Source: Sphingobium sp. TCM1 (GTDB lineage Bacteria; Pseudomonadota; Alphaproteobacteria; Sphingomonadales; Sphingomonadaceae). Taken from it: a stretch of 64,000 nt of DNA. Below the pieces are notes generated by a model. The model was given only the letters and a program-made list of their open reading frames with translations, was not told where the DNA came from and made no database searches. A program made the position numbers and the translations under genes. Location: the NCBI RefSeq assembly GCF_001650725.1, contig NZ_LXVX01000034.1, positions 1 to 64,000 on the forward strand, written 5' to 3'. This document shows, one piece after another, positions 1-8,157 of the stretch; position 1 is the first letter of the stretch; each line of letters opens with the position of its first letter.

Positions 1-92
1 GAGCCGTCCACCCCAACAAGGCTGGCGCGAAGAACGCGATCGATTCCATCCTGAAGAACGGCCCCGGCGCGCCGGTCGAAGAGGCGGAATAA
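1..92 (+). CDS. C-terminal end of an unidentified protein (partial)
   Basis: The reading frame enters from the left edge (first complete codon at base 3) and ends at TAA 90-92, leaving 29 visible residues that finish in an acidic GAPVEEAE tail. The codon choice is GC-rich like the neighbouring genes, and the stop falls 49 bases before the convergent gene at 142. Too little is left to name a family, so no function is assigned. Confidence 0.6.
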   Translation, partial: AVHPNKAGAKNAIDSILKNGPGAPVEEAE

Positions 93-141
93 GCGGGGCG
101 TCGGTCACGCGCTGGTCGTTCCCCGTGCATGGGGGCGGGCA

Positions 142-591
142 TCAGAAGCGCAAGGAGAGCCCTTCGTTCACCGCAAGCGCCGCCCATCGCGCCGTCAACT
201 CGTCAAGCCGGACGCGTATGGCCTCGACATCATTACCGGATATTGGCACGCTGCCATGGCCCCGTGCATCGCAGGCGTGCCGATAGGTGGCGAGCAAATC
301 CGCCGCCGACACGCGCCCGCCCCACATTTCAGCCTGGAATGCTTCGACCAGTCGCTCCACGGCGGCTTCATTGTCCCCGCCGCCCGCCGTGAAATCCGCT
401 GCCTGACCATCTTTCAACAGCGACAGGAAGCCGCCATGGGCGAGCACGCTTTCCACCGCATAATGGACCATGTCATGGGGAATGATGCCTTGTTTCGGGC
501 ATGGGATCGTCTCTGACGCACCCTCGTCTCGAAGGATGGTCAACTCGTCATATTTGCCCGAGCGCTTCACAAATTTGAGTTCCATGCGCAA
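142..591 (-). CDS. Conserved hypothetical protein, 149 aa
   Basis: A small soluble protein with no signal peptide or membrane segment. The N-terminal half reads like a compact beta domain (MELKFVKRSGKYDELTILR) carrying a CPKQG motif near residue 32. The C-terminal half is helical and acidic, with an AVERLVEAFQAEMWGG stretch. It lies 89 bases downstream of rnhA in the same direction and may be the last gene of the ispH-thrB-rnhA run. An internal ATG two codons in would serve equally well as start. I do not recognise the family. Confidence 0.7.
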   Translation of the reverse strand: MRMELKFVKRSGKYDELTILRDEGASETIPCPKQGIIPHDMVHYAVESVLAHGGFLSLLKDGQAADFTAGGGDNEAAVERLVEAFQAEMWGGRVSAADLLATYRHACDARGHGSVPISGNDVEAIRVRLDELTARWAALAVNEGLSLRF

Positions 592-680
592 AGCCTGTCA
601 GTCAGAAGGCCGCCCGCCAGCAGAGTCCGGAGCCGCGCAGGCTTTTGCCTTTGGTCCTTCCGGCCCGCCGGTGGTCCGTC

Positions 681-1127
681 CTATTTCCGGAACGTCTCTG
701 CTGCCGCGCAGGCGAGTTGGTCGGCGCGTTCGTTTTCGGGGTGGCCGGCATGGCCCTTCACCCATTTCCACGTCACCTGATGGCGCGCCGCCGCCTTCAG
801 CAACGCCTGCCAGATCTCGACATTCTTGACCGGCTTGTTGTCGGCGGTCCTCCAGCCCTTTTTCTGCCAGCCGAAGACCCATTTGGTGATGCCGTCCATC
901 ACATATTTGCTGTCGGTGTGGAGCGTGACGTGGCACGGCTTCTTGAGCGTGTTGAGCGCCTCGACCGCGGCCATCATCTCCATGCGGTTGTTGGTGGTCT
1001 GCGCCTCGCCGCCGGAGATTTCCTTCTCCGTGTCGCCAAAGCGCAGCACCGCGCCCCAGCCGCCGGGGCCGGGATTGCCCTTGCAGGCGCCGTCGGTGAA
1101 AATGTCTACGGTCGGAAGGTCGGTCAT
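681..1127 (-). CDS. rnhA: Ribonuclease HI
   Basis: Degrades the RNA strand of RNA-DNA hybrids in the cytoplasm, removing primers and R-loops. All four catalytic acids of the RNase H fold are present: Asp12 in [15 protein letters not shown], Glu50 in NNRMEMMA, Asp72 in HTDSKYV and Asp136 in ENERADQLA. The basic handle region ([19 protein letters not shown]) and the KGHAGHPEN loop are also intact. At 148 aa it is the usual bacterial length. It follows thrB with an 84-base gap that contains a dispersed repeat. Confidence 0.96.
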   Translation of the reverse strand: MTDLPTVDIFTDGACKGNPGPGGWGAVLRFGDTEKEISGGEAQTTNNRMEMMAAVEALNTLKKPCHVTLHTDSKYVMDGITKWVFGWQKKGWRTADNKPVKNVEIWQALLKAAARHQVTWKWVKGHAGHPENERADQLACAAAETFRK

Positions 1128-1179
1128 AATGTCTCCTCCGGTCGGGTCGCGCGTGTCGAGAACGGCGCTTGACGCGTCT

Positions 1180-1205
1180 CGACTTCGCCCGAAGCGAACG
1201 GATGT
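1180..1205. repeat. Dispersed repeat, copy in thrB-rnhA gap
   Basis: This 26-base segment matches the reverse complement of 54990-55015 with a single mismatch. Its last 15 bases (gaagcgaacggatgt) are identical to 55017-55031. An 11-base piece (cgaacggatgt) recurs at 8142-8152. All three sites are intergenic, which suggests a small dispersed palindromic element. Confidence 0.6.
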
Positions 1206-1211
1206 TGTTTC

Positions 1212-2189
1212 TCAGGCGCCCAGCAATTCCGCCGGGTCGGCCTTCGCGTAGAAGTCCAGCCGGCGCAGATAGGCAAGCGGGTCCTTCCGCGTCACCAGCG
1301 CATCGGCCGGCGTGTTGATCCAGTCATAGGCGCGCGTCAGCAGGAAGCGCAGGGCCGCGCCCCGGCACAGGATCGGGAAGGCGGCGCGCTCGGCCTCGGT
1401 CAGGCCATGGGACCGGGCATAGCCCGCACCCAGCGCCGCCGCGCGATCGCCGAACCAGGTCGCGCCGTCATTGCTGAACACCCATGCGCTGTGAGTGACC
1501 GCCAGGTCATAGGCGCGGATGTCGGTGCAGCTGAAATAGAAGTCGATGAGGCCCGTCACCTCCTCCCCCAGCATCAGCACATTGTCGGGGAACAGATCGG
1601 CATGGATCACCGACCGGGGCAGGTCGGCGGGCCAATGGGCGTCGAGGAAGGCGAGTTCCTGCGCCACACGCGCGGCGAGGCCGGGCTGGATCTCGTCGAA
1701 ATCGTCGCCGCATCGGGCCGCCAGCGCGTGCCAGCCATCCTTGTCGAGCGCGTTGCGGCGTTCGCCCGCAAAGCCCTGCGCCGCCTTGTGCAGTTCGCCC
1801 AGCGCCACGCCGGCGGCGCGCGCCTGGTCGGGGGTGGGTTCGGTGACGGAAATGCCGGTCAGGAACTCGATCAGGCAGGCGGGGCGGCCCGATAATTGCT
1901 GGAGCCGCCGGCCTTCGCGATCGGCGATGAAGCGCGGAACCTGACAGCCGCGCGCGCCCAGATGGTCGAGCAGGTCCATGAAGAAGGGCAGGTCGGCCTC
2001 GTCCACCCGCTTTTCATAGAGGGTCAGGATATAGCGATGACCATGTCCGTCGGCGCCGGTGGTTTCGAGCATATAATTGCTGTTCTCCACCCCTTCGGCA
2101 ATGCCCTTGGCCGATACCAGTCGGCCGGCGTCATAGCGCGCGAGGAAGGCGTCGATATCCTCGGCGGGGACGTGGGTGTAGACTGCCAT
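1212..2189 (-). CDS. thrB: Homoserine kinase, ThrB type II (APH-like fold)
   Basis: Phosphorylates L-homoserine with ATP on the way to threonine. The protein belongs to the aminoglycoside-phosphotransferase-like ThrB group, not the GHMP kinase group. It has the catalytic loop HADLFPDN at residues 196-203 (Asp198 as base) and the metal-binding IDFYFS at 215-220 (Asp216). The N-terminal segment GIAEGVENSNYMLET is typical of this family. Length 325 aa is normal. Its start lies 3 bases after the ispH stop, so the two are very likely co-transcribed. Confidence 0.95.
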   Translation of the reverse strand: MAVYTHVPAEDIDAFLARYDAGRLVSAKGIAEGVENSNYMLETTGADGHGHRYILTLYEKRVDEADLPFFMDLLDHLGARGCQVPRFIADREGRRLQQLSGRPACLIEFLTGISVTEPTPDQARAAGVALGELHKAAQGFAGERRNALDKDGWHALAARCGDDFDEIQPGLAARVAQELAFLDAHWPADLPRSVIHADLFPDNVLMLGEEVTGLIDFYFSCTDIRAYDLAVTHSAWVFSNDGATWFGDRAAALGAGYARSHGLTEAERAAFPILCRGAALRFLLTRAYDWINTPADALVTRKDPLAYLRRLDFYAKADPAELLGA

Positions 2190-2192
2190 GGC

Positions 2193-3152
2193 TCAGGCCG
2201 TCTCCAGTCCGCGGGGCAGCTTGAAGGCGATGCTTTCGCGCGCCGTTTCCACCTGCTCCTCGACGACGGTGAAGCGCGTGGCGATGCGGTTCACCACTTC
2301 GCGCACCAGCACTTCGGGCGCGGAAGCGCCCGCCGTCAGGCCCAGCGTGCCCACACGCGCCAGCCAGTCGAAATCGATCTCGTCGGCGCGCTGGATCAGG
2401 CGGGCGGGCGTGCCTTCGCGCTGCGCCACTTCCACCAGCCGAAGTGAGTTGGAACTGTTGGGCGCACCGATTACGTAAAGGGCGTCGCACCGCGCGGCGA
2501 TGGCCTTGACCGCCGTCTGGCGGTTGGAGGTGGCATAGCAGATGTCCTCTCCCTTGGGTGCGCTGATGGACGGGAAGCGGCGCTGGAGCGCCGCCACGAT
2601 CGCGGCGGTGTCGTCCACCGACAAGGTCGTCTGGGTCAGGAAGGCCAGGTTGTCGGGGTCGGCGGGCGCGAAGGCCTCGGCATCCTCGACCGTCTCGATC
2701 AGGGTCATAGTGCCTTCTGGCACCTGACCGAAGGTGCCGATCACCTCCGGATGGCCATGATGGCCGATGAAGAGGATGTGGCGGCCTGCGTCCACCTGGC
2801 GTTCGGCCTGGCGATGGACCTTGCTGACCAGCGGGCAGGTGGCGTCGAGATAGTCGAGGCCGCGCCGTTCTGCCTTGGCCGGTACCGCCTTGGGCACGCC
2901 ATGGGCGGAAAAGACCACGGGCACGCCGTCGGGCACCTGATCCAGGCTCTCGACGAAGATCGCGCCCTTCGCCTTCAGGCCGTCGACCACGAATTTGTTG
3001 TGGACGATTTCGTGACGGACATAGACAGGCGCGCCATATTTCTCGATCGCCTTTTCGACGATGATGATCGCGCGGTCGACCCCGGCGCAGAAGCCGCGCG
3101 GGGCGGCGATCAGCAGGGTAATGGGCGGCAGGGCTGCGGGCGCATCGGTCAT
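2193..3152 (-). CDS. ispH: 4-hydroxy-3-methylbut-2-enyl diphosphate reductase
   Basis: Last enzyme of the MEP pathway, reducing HMBPP to IPP and DMAPP with a 4Fe-4S cluster. The three cluster cysteines are Cys22 (RGFCAGV), Cys106 (DATCPLV) and Cys205 (EDICYAT). Substrate-binding histidines lie in [18 protein letters not shown] and GHHGHPE. Length 319 aa is typical. It is the first gene of an apparent ispH-thrB-rnhA operon. Other isoprenoid genes in this window are dxr, uppS and ispA. Confidence 0.97.
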   Translation of the reverse strand: MTDAPAALPPITLLIAAPRGFCAGVDRAIIIVEKAIEKYGAPVYVRHEIVHNKFVVDGLKAKGAIFVESLDQVPDGVPVVFSAHGVPKAVPAKAERRGLDYLDATCPLVSKVHRQAERQVDAGRHILFIGHHGHPEVIGTFGQVPEGTMTLIETVEDAEAFAPADPDNLAFLTQTTLSVDDTAAIVAALQRRFPSISAPKGEDICYATSNRQTAVKAIAARCDALYVIGAPNSSNSLRLVEVAQREGTPARLIQRADEIDFDWLARVGTLGLTAGASAPEVLVREVVNRIATRFTVVEEQVETARESIAFKLPRGLETA

Positions 3153-3310
3153 GTCTGCCGCTTAGGCGAATGTTCTTCCGGAGGAAAGCCGCTTCCTTGC
3201 GGTTGGAGGGGATGGGCGGTTGCGTGGCGCGCGGGGGATGGATAAGGAAGCGCAAAGCTTCTGGCCCGATGGCCATCGGGCTGAAAAGGCGTGCGAAGGA
3301 ATATCTGCCT

Positions 3311-3949
3311 GTGAAATTGTCCCATATCGCCCTGACATCGATGCTGGCCCTGGCCCTTGCAGGCTGTTCGCGCCGGGGCGAGATCGACGCGACGGGCGGC
3401 ATCGTCGCTGTGCGGTCGGCCTGTCCGACGGCGGCGATACCGGCCCAGACCGGTGACATCACCCTGTTCAATCCGGCGGGCAGCACGGATGCCGCGGCGA
3501 TCGACGTGGTGGCGAATATCACCAACCTGCGTTCGACCTGCGCGGACGGCGCGCAATTCTACACCGAGGCGAGCTTCACCGTGAACGGGCGCCGCAGCGA
3601 CGCGAGCGCGGCGCGGCAGGTGGTGCTGCCCTATTTCTCGGCCGTGGTGCGCGGCGGCAATGCCGTGGTCGCCAAGCGGGTGGGGCAGGTGACGCTGAAC
3701 TTCGCGGCGGGCGAATATCGTGCCAGCGCGCAGGCCAAGGCCGGTTCCTATGTCGACAAGGCCGCCGCCACGCTGCCGGCCGACATCCAGCAGAAGATCA
3801 CGCAGAAGCGCAAGGCCGGCGATGCCGACGCCGCAATCGATCCCTTCGCCCAGCCCGACGTCAAGGCGGCGTTGCAGCGAACCAGTTTCGAGCTGCTCGT
3901 GGGTTTCAACCTGACCCAGGACCAGCTCCGATATAACGCGACCCGCTGA
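3311..3949 (+). CDS. Putative lipoprotein, 212 aa
   Basis: The GTG at 3311 is preferred because it is preceded by a GAAGGA ribosome site and opens directly into a lipoprotein signal, ending at LALAGC with the lipidated cysteine at residue 19. An in-frame ATG at 3170 would add 47 residues that do not look like a signal peptide. The mature part has no recognised domain. It contains a segment with an NITNLRSTC motif near the middle and ends in a helical, lysine-rich stretch. It diverges from ispH and precedes argS. Envelope location is inferred and the function is unknown. Confidence 0.78.
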   Translation: MKLSHIALTSMLALALAGCSRRGEIDATGGIVAVRSACPTAAIPAQTGDITLFNPAGSTDAAAIDVVANITNLRSTCADGAQFYTEASFTVNGRRSDASAARQVVLPYFSAVVRGGNAVVAKRVGQVTLNFAAGEYRASAQAKAGSYVDKAAATLPADIQQKITQKRKAGDADAAIDPFAQPDVKAALQRTSFELLVGFNLTQDQLRYNATR

Positions 3950-3963
3950 GAGCGAACCCAATG

Positions 3964-4036
3964 CCGTTCGCCCTGAGCTTGTCGAAGGGCCGTACTTCTT
4001 AAAAGAACGGGGCTTCGACAGGCTCGGCCCGAACGG
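3964..4036. repeat. REP-like imperfect palindrome, family A
   Basis: Two arms, 3964-3991 and 4009-4036, are near-complementary. Each carries the pattern CCGTTCG..CTGAGC..TGTCGAAG, and they are separated by a 17-base AT-rich loop. The element lies between the lipoprotein gene and argS and ends 15 bases before the argS ribosome site. A diverged relative lies at 12024-12113. Confidence 0.75.
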
Positions 4037-4062
4037 GTCTACAGCTTTTCGAGGAACTGCCC

Positions 4063-5790
4063 GTGTCCCTTTATACCCGTTTCACCGCCCATCTCGATGC
4101 CGTGCTCGACGCGCTGGAGGCCGATGGCGTACTGCCCGCCGGGCTCAACCGCAAGCCGGTGACGGTCGAGCCGCCGCGCGATCCGTCGCATGGCGACCTG
4201 GCCACCAATGCGGCAATGGTGCTGGCCAAGCCCGCCGGCACCAATCCGCGCGCGCTGGCCGATGCGATCGTCACCAGGCTCCAGGCGCTGGATGAGGTCG
4301 AAAGCGCCGCCATCGCCGGTCCCGGCTTCATCAACCTGACCCTGACAGACGCCACCTGGCGCGCGGAACTGGCTGCGATCCACGCCGACGCGGCGGATTA
4401 TGGCCGTTCCGACTTCGGCCAGGGCGTCACCGTCAACGTCGAATATGTCTCGGCCAACCCGACCGGGCCGATGCACATGGGCCATTGCCGCGGCGCGGTG
4501 GTGGGCGACGCGCTCGCCACGCTGCTCGAATATGCCGGGCACAAGGTGATCCGCGAATATTATATCAATGACGCGGGCGGCCAGGTGGACGTGCTCGCCC
4601 GGTCGGCGCATCTTCGCTACCGCGAGGCGCTGGGCGAGGATGTCGGCGAGATTCCCCAGGGGCTGTATCCGGGCGACTATCTGGTCCCGGTAGGGCAGGC
4701 GCTGGCGGCCGAATATGGCGACCGCTTCGTGGGCGCGCCGGAGGGCGACTGGCTGGTGACGTTCCGCACCTTCGCCGTGGCGAGGATGATGGACATGATC
4801 CGCAGCGACCTGGCGCTGCTGGGCATCCATCACGACATTTTTTCGTCGGAGGCCGCATTGCAGGCGGCGGGCAAGCCGGACGAAGCCGAAGCCTGGCTGC
4901 GCGCGCATGACCTGGTCTATGACGGCGTGCTGGAAGCGCCCAAGGGCGAGCTGCCCGACGACTGGGAGCCGGTGGAATTGCCGCTGTTCCGCTCGACCAA
5001 ATTCGGCGACGATCAGGACCGGCCGATCAAGAAGTCGAACGGGTCGTGGACCTATTTCGGCGCGGACATGGCCTATCATTACCAGAAGGCCGAGAGCGCC
5101 GACCAGTTGATCGACATCTGGGGCGCGGACCACGCAGGGACGGTGAAGCGCATCCAGGCCGCCGTCGCGGCGCTGACGGAAGGGCGGGCACGCTTCGACG
5201 TCAAGCTGATCCAGATGGTCCGCCTGCTGCGCGACGGCGAACCGGTGAAGATGTCCAAGCGCGCCGGCAATTTCGTGACTCTGGCGGACGTGGTCAAGGA
5301 AGTAGGCAAGGATGTCGTCCGCTTCACCATGCTGACGCGCAAGGCGGACGCGCAGATGGACTTTGATTTCGCCAAGGTGGTGGAGGCATCGAAGGACAAC
5401 CCGGTCTTCTATGTCCAGTACGCCCATGCGCGCATTTCCTCGCTCGGCCGCCGCGCGCAGGAGGCCGGGATCGACCTGCCCGCGCCCGACCTGTCCCTTC
5501 TTGGGACGGCGGAGCTGGCGATGGTCAAGCTCGCCGCGCAGTTCCCCCGCGTGGTAGAAGGGTCGGCGCAGGCTCGTGAGCCGCACAGGATCGCTTTCTA
5601 TCTCAATGACTTGGCGTCAGCCTTCCATGGCTGGTGGAACATGGGCAATGACGATCCGCGCGCGCGTGTCATTTTGGCCGATGAACCGGCGATTACGGCT
5701 AGCCGCCTTTTCCTGGCCCAGGGAATAGGGCAGATTATCCGCAACGGCCTGGCCCTGATGGGCGTGGCCGCCCTGACCGAGATGCAGTGA
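4063..5790 (+). CDS. argS: Arginyl-tRNA synthetase
   Basis: Class I aminoacyl-tRNA synthetase that charges tRNA-Arg. The GTG start at 4063 has GAGGAA six bases upstream. The HIGH signature appears as HMGH at residues 138-141 in ANPTGPMHMGHCRGA, and the KMSKS signature as KMSKR at 396-400. The N-terminal Arg-tRNA synthetase domain (DPSHGDLATNAAMVLAK) and the C-terminal DALR anticodon domain, ending GLALMGVAALTEM, are complete. At 575 aa it is full length. The SPOR-domain gene follows after 19 bases. Confidence 0.98.
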   Translation: MSLYTRFTAHLDAVLDALEADGVLPAGLNRKPVTVEPPRDPSHGDLATNAAMVLAKPAGTNPRALADAIVTRLQALDEVESAAIAGPGFINLTLTDATWRAELAAIHADAADYGRSDFGQGVTVNVEYVSANPTGPMHMGHCRGAVVGDALATLLEYAGHKVIREYYINDAGGQVDVLARSAHLRYREALGEDVGEIPQGLYPGDYLVPVGQALAAEYGDRFVGAPEGDWLVTFRTFAVARMMDMIRSDLALLGIHHDIFSSEAALQAAGKPDEAEAWLRAHDLVYDGVLEAPKGELPDDWEPVELPLFRSTKFGDDQDRPIKKSNGSWTYFGADMAYHYQKAESADQLIDIWGADHAGTVKRIQAAVAALTEGRARFDVKLIQMVRLLRDGEPVKMSKRAGNFVTLADVVKEVGKDVVRFTMLTRKADAQMDFDFAKVVEASKDNPVFYVQYAHARISSLGRRAQEAGIDLPAPDLSLLGTAELAMVKLAAQFPRVVEGSAQAREPHRIAFYLNDLASAFHGWWNMGNDDPRARVILADEPAITASRLFLAQGIGQIIRNGLALMGVAALTEMQ

Positions 5791-5809
5791 CAAGCGAGGT
5801 TTTCTGACG

Positions 5810-6526
5810 ATGGGCGACTATGCGCGCGGTCGACTCGATCTGGATGACGAGGATCGGCTGCCCTGGCTGGAGCCGGCCATGGACGAGGAGGAGGAGCGGC
5901 TGTCGCCGTTGCGCCTGCTGGGGCTGATCCTGGTCGGGCTGGCGCTGATCGGCGCTGTCGTGGCCGGCGTCTGGTGGGTGCAGAACCGCAGCGGCGGCGC
6001 GGCCGGCGAAGGGAAGCTGATCGCGGCGCCCCAGGGGGACTACAAGATCCCGGCGCAGGAGGCCGACGCCAAGAAGTTCGACGGTGAGGGCGACGCCAGC
6101 TATGCCGCGAGCGAAGGCGTGGCGCGTGACGGCCGGATCGATCCGAGCCGCGTGCCCGAGGCGCCGATCACCGGCACCGCGCCCGCGCCCGCCAATGCCA
6201 GGCCCGCCGTCGCCCCGCGCGCCGGGCAGAGTGTGTCGGCCCGCGTCGCCGACGAAACCGCCGCCCGGCCGGCCACGGCGCCCCGCGCGACCGCCAGCAG
6301 CGGCACGATCCAGCTCGGCGCCTATGGCAGCGCGGCGGTGGCCAAGGATGGCTGGAGCCGCCTGTCCAAGCGCTTCGCCTATCTCGCCCCGCTCGCCACC
6401 ACGATCGAAGAGGCGCAGGTCGGCGGCGGCACCGTCTATCGCCTGCGCGCCAGCGCGGGCGCCCAGGCGAGCATGATCTGCGGCAAGCTCAAGGTCGCGG
6501 GCGAAAGCTGCATGGTGGTGAACTGA
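5810..6526 (+). CDS. SPOR-domain inner-membrane protein
   Basis: A 238-aa bitopic protein. It has an acidic cytoplasmic N-terminus (residues 1-32), one membrane segment (about 35-56, LRLLGLILVGLALIGAVVAGVWW), an Ala/Pro-rich periplasmic linker (about 65-160) and a C-terminal SPOR fold beginning near GTIQLGAYGS. SPOR domains bind glycan strands stripped of stem peptides at division sites. Its place between argS and nagZ is the usual alphaproteobacterial arrangement and fits a cell-wall role. The partner is not known. Confidence 0.88.
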   Translation: MGDYARGRLDLDDEDRLPWLEPAMDEEEERLSPLRLLGLILVGLALIGAVVAGVWWVQNRSGGAAGEGKLIAAPQGDYKIPAQEADAKKFDGEGDASYAASEGVARDGRIDPSRVPEAPITGTAPAPANARPAVAPRAGQSVSARVADETAARPATAPRATASSGTIQLGAYGSAAVAKDGWSRLSKRFAYLAPLATTIEEAQVGGGTVYRLRASAGAQASMICGKLKVAGESCMVVN

Positions 6527-6611
6527 ACGAGGGCCGGCGGCGACCGCTGGTTATGGTCGCCCCGCCATTTGCGCTTCGACAGGGGGCGCGGGCGGCGCTA
6601 GGATCGGGCGC

Positions 6612-7625
6612 ATGAAGCCCGTAATCTTCGGCCTGGCCGGCGAAACCCTGACCCCCGACGAGCGCGCCTTCTTCGCCGAGGCGGAGCCGGCGGGCTATAT
6701 CCTCTTCAAGCGCAATATCGTCGACCGGGCGCAGCTGCGCGCCCTGACAGACGATCTTCGGTCCCTCCATGGACGCGACGACCTGCTGATCATGATCGAT
6801 CAGGAGGGCGGCCGCGTCACCCGGATGCAAGGCCCGGTCTGGCCCAGCTTCCCGCCCGGCGCGCTGTTCGACCGGCTCTACGATGTCGCGCCGTCCAGCG
6901 CGATCGCGGCCGCGCACGCCAATGCGCGGGCGATCGCGCTGACGCTGGCGGAAGCGGGCATCACCGTCGATGCGCTGCCCCTGCTCGACGTGCGGCAGGA
7001 GGGCGCGAGCGACATCATGGGCGACCGGACGCTGGGTGCGGAGCCGATGCGAGTGGCGGCTCTGGGCCGCGCCGTGCTGGAGGGGCTGGCCGAGGGCGGG
7101 GTGGTCGGCATCGTCAAACATATGCCGGGCCATGGCCGCGCGCTGGTCGACAGCCATCTGGAATTGCCGGTGGTGGATGCGAACCTGAACGCGCTGGAAA
7201 CCGACATCGCGCCGTTCCGCACGCTGCGCGACGCGCCGATGGGGATGACGGCGCATGTCGTCTACACCGCCTGGGACGCGGAGCGGCCCGCCAGTCTTTC
7301 CCCGACCGTGATCGGGGAGATCATCCGCGAACGGATCGGCTTTACCGGCCTGCTGATGTCGGACGACCTCGACATGAAGGCGCTCCGGGGCAGCATCGCC
7401 GAACTGGCGGCGGGTGTCGTCGCCGCCGGATGCGACCTGGCGCTCAACTGCTGGGGACGGATGGACGACATGATCGGGATTGCGGCGGCCCTGCCGGAGA
7501 TCGACCCGGCGTCGAGGGCCCGGCTCGATCGCGCCATGGCCAGCGTGACGCGCGGCAGCGACCAGCCGCCGCTGGAGCAACTGCTCGCGACGCGGGACCA
7601 ACTGCTGGCTCCGGTGGTGGCCTGA
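6612..7625 (+). CDS. nagZ: Beta-N-acetylhexosaminidase, GH3 (NagZ)
   Basis: Cytoplasmic enzyme that removes terminal GlcNAc from anhydro-muropeptides in cell-wall recycling. The NagZ signature KHMPGHG is at residues 169-175. Its histidine acts with the aspartate/histidine dyad in this family. The nucleophile is Asp251 in MSDDLDM. The substrate loop IDQEGGRVTR is intact. At 337 aa it matches the one-domain NagZ type and has no signal peptide. It follows the SPOR gene by 85 bases, probably in one operon with argS. Confidence 0.95.
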   Translation: MKPVIFGLAGETLTPDERAFFAEAEPAGYILFKRNIVDRAQLRALTDDLRSLHGRDDLLIMIDQEGGRVTRMQGPVWPSFPPGALFDRLYDVAPSSAIAAAHANARAIALTLAEAGITVDALPLLDVRQEGASDIMGDRTLGAEPMRVAALGRAVLEGLAEGGVVGIVKHMPGHGRALVDSHLELPVVDANLNALETDIAPFRTLRDAPMGMTAHVVYTAWDAERPASLSPTVIGEIIRERIGFTGLLMSDDLDMKALRGSIAELAAGVVAAGCDLALNCWGRMDDMIGIAAALPEIDPASRARLDRAMASVTRGSDQPPLEQLLATRDQLLAPVVA

Positions 7626-7673
7626 TCCCGGCGGGCAGGGCCGGCTGTTGCGGATGGGGCTGTAATGCAACGA

Positions 7674-7709
7674 CGAGAAGGGGTGGGGAGAGGACTGTCT
7701 GCTTAAAGC
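7674..7709. repeat. Short repeat at the edge of AT-rich island 1
   Basis: The 14-mer CGAGAAGGGGTGGG at 7674-7687 is repeated exactly at 41315-41328. The following bases remain similar at both places (GGAC, one mismatch, GTCTGCT, then TAAGC). Both copies sit exactly where base composition drops at the start of a small orphan-gene island. Confidence 0.5.
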
Positions 7710-8017
7710 TCAGAAAACGCCTTTCTAAGACCTTCTTGATAGCGTGCGTGCGCAATTTCTATGTTTAGCCGTTCTCTACGGGCTGTCATGGCAGGTATGA
7801 TAAATAAGGCCGAGATCAGTGGAACAGGCAGTAACCAAAGCGCCGCTTCCGGCATCTGAAGTTGAAGCCAGATATAGCCTATAAGAACAAGTGATAGGGC
7901 CGCAAGTATGCCGCCAGCCCCAAGATAAATCAGTTCAAGAGAGCGATCAGGCACAACCGGCGCGCCAGACCTGATCGGGCCGAATGGGCGTGAAGGCGTT
8001 TTGCTCAACTGCTTCAT
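7703..8017 (-). CDS. Hypothetical membrane protein, AT-rich orphan
   Basis: Encodes about 104 aa from the ATG at 8017; a longer form of 144 aa from 8137 is possible. Two adjacent hydrophobic segments (YLGAGGILAALSLVLIGYIW and ALWLLPVPLISALFIIP) are followed by a charged cytoplasmic tail RRERLNIEIAHARYQEGLRK. Neither start has a clear ribosome site. Base composition is lower in GC than all neighbours, and the gene breaks the run after nagZ, which suggests acquisition by transfer. No family is recognised. Confidence 0.6.
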   Translation of the reverse strand: MKQLSKTPSRPFGPIRSGAPVVPDRSLELIYLGAGGILAALSLVLIGYIWLQLQMPEAALWLLPVPLISALFIIPAMTARRERLNIEIAHARYQEGLRKAFSEL

Positions 8018-8157
8018 CAGAGAATTGATGCCAGAAGGTGGGACGCGGCTCAAGGTCCGCTTTAGGCGACAGCGGCATCTACGATGAACGTCGAGAAATG
8101 GTCGTTTCAACACCGTCAGGATCGATCCGTACCGCACCGGACGAACGGATGTGCCCC

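Noticed and set aside
1..92. Assignment of the first partial frame to ribosomal protein S20
   Set aside because: A few residues look similar (basic, Ala-rich helix) but the conserved S20 ending is absent and it finishes in an acidic tail.
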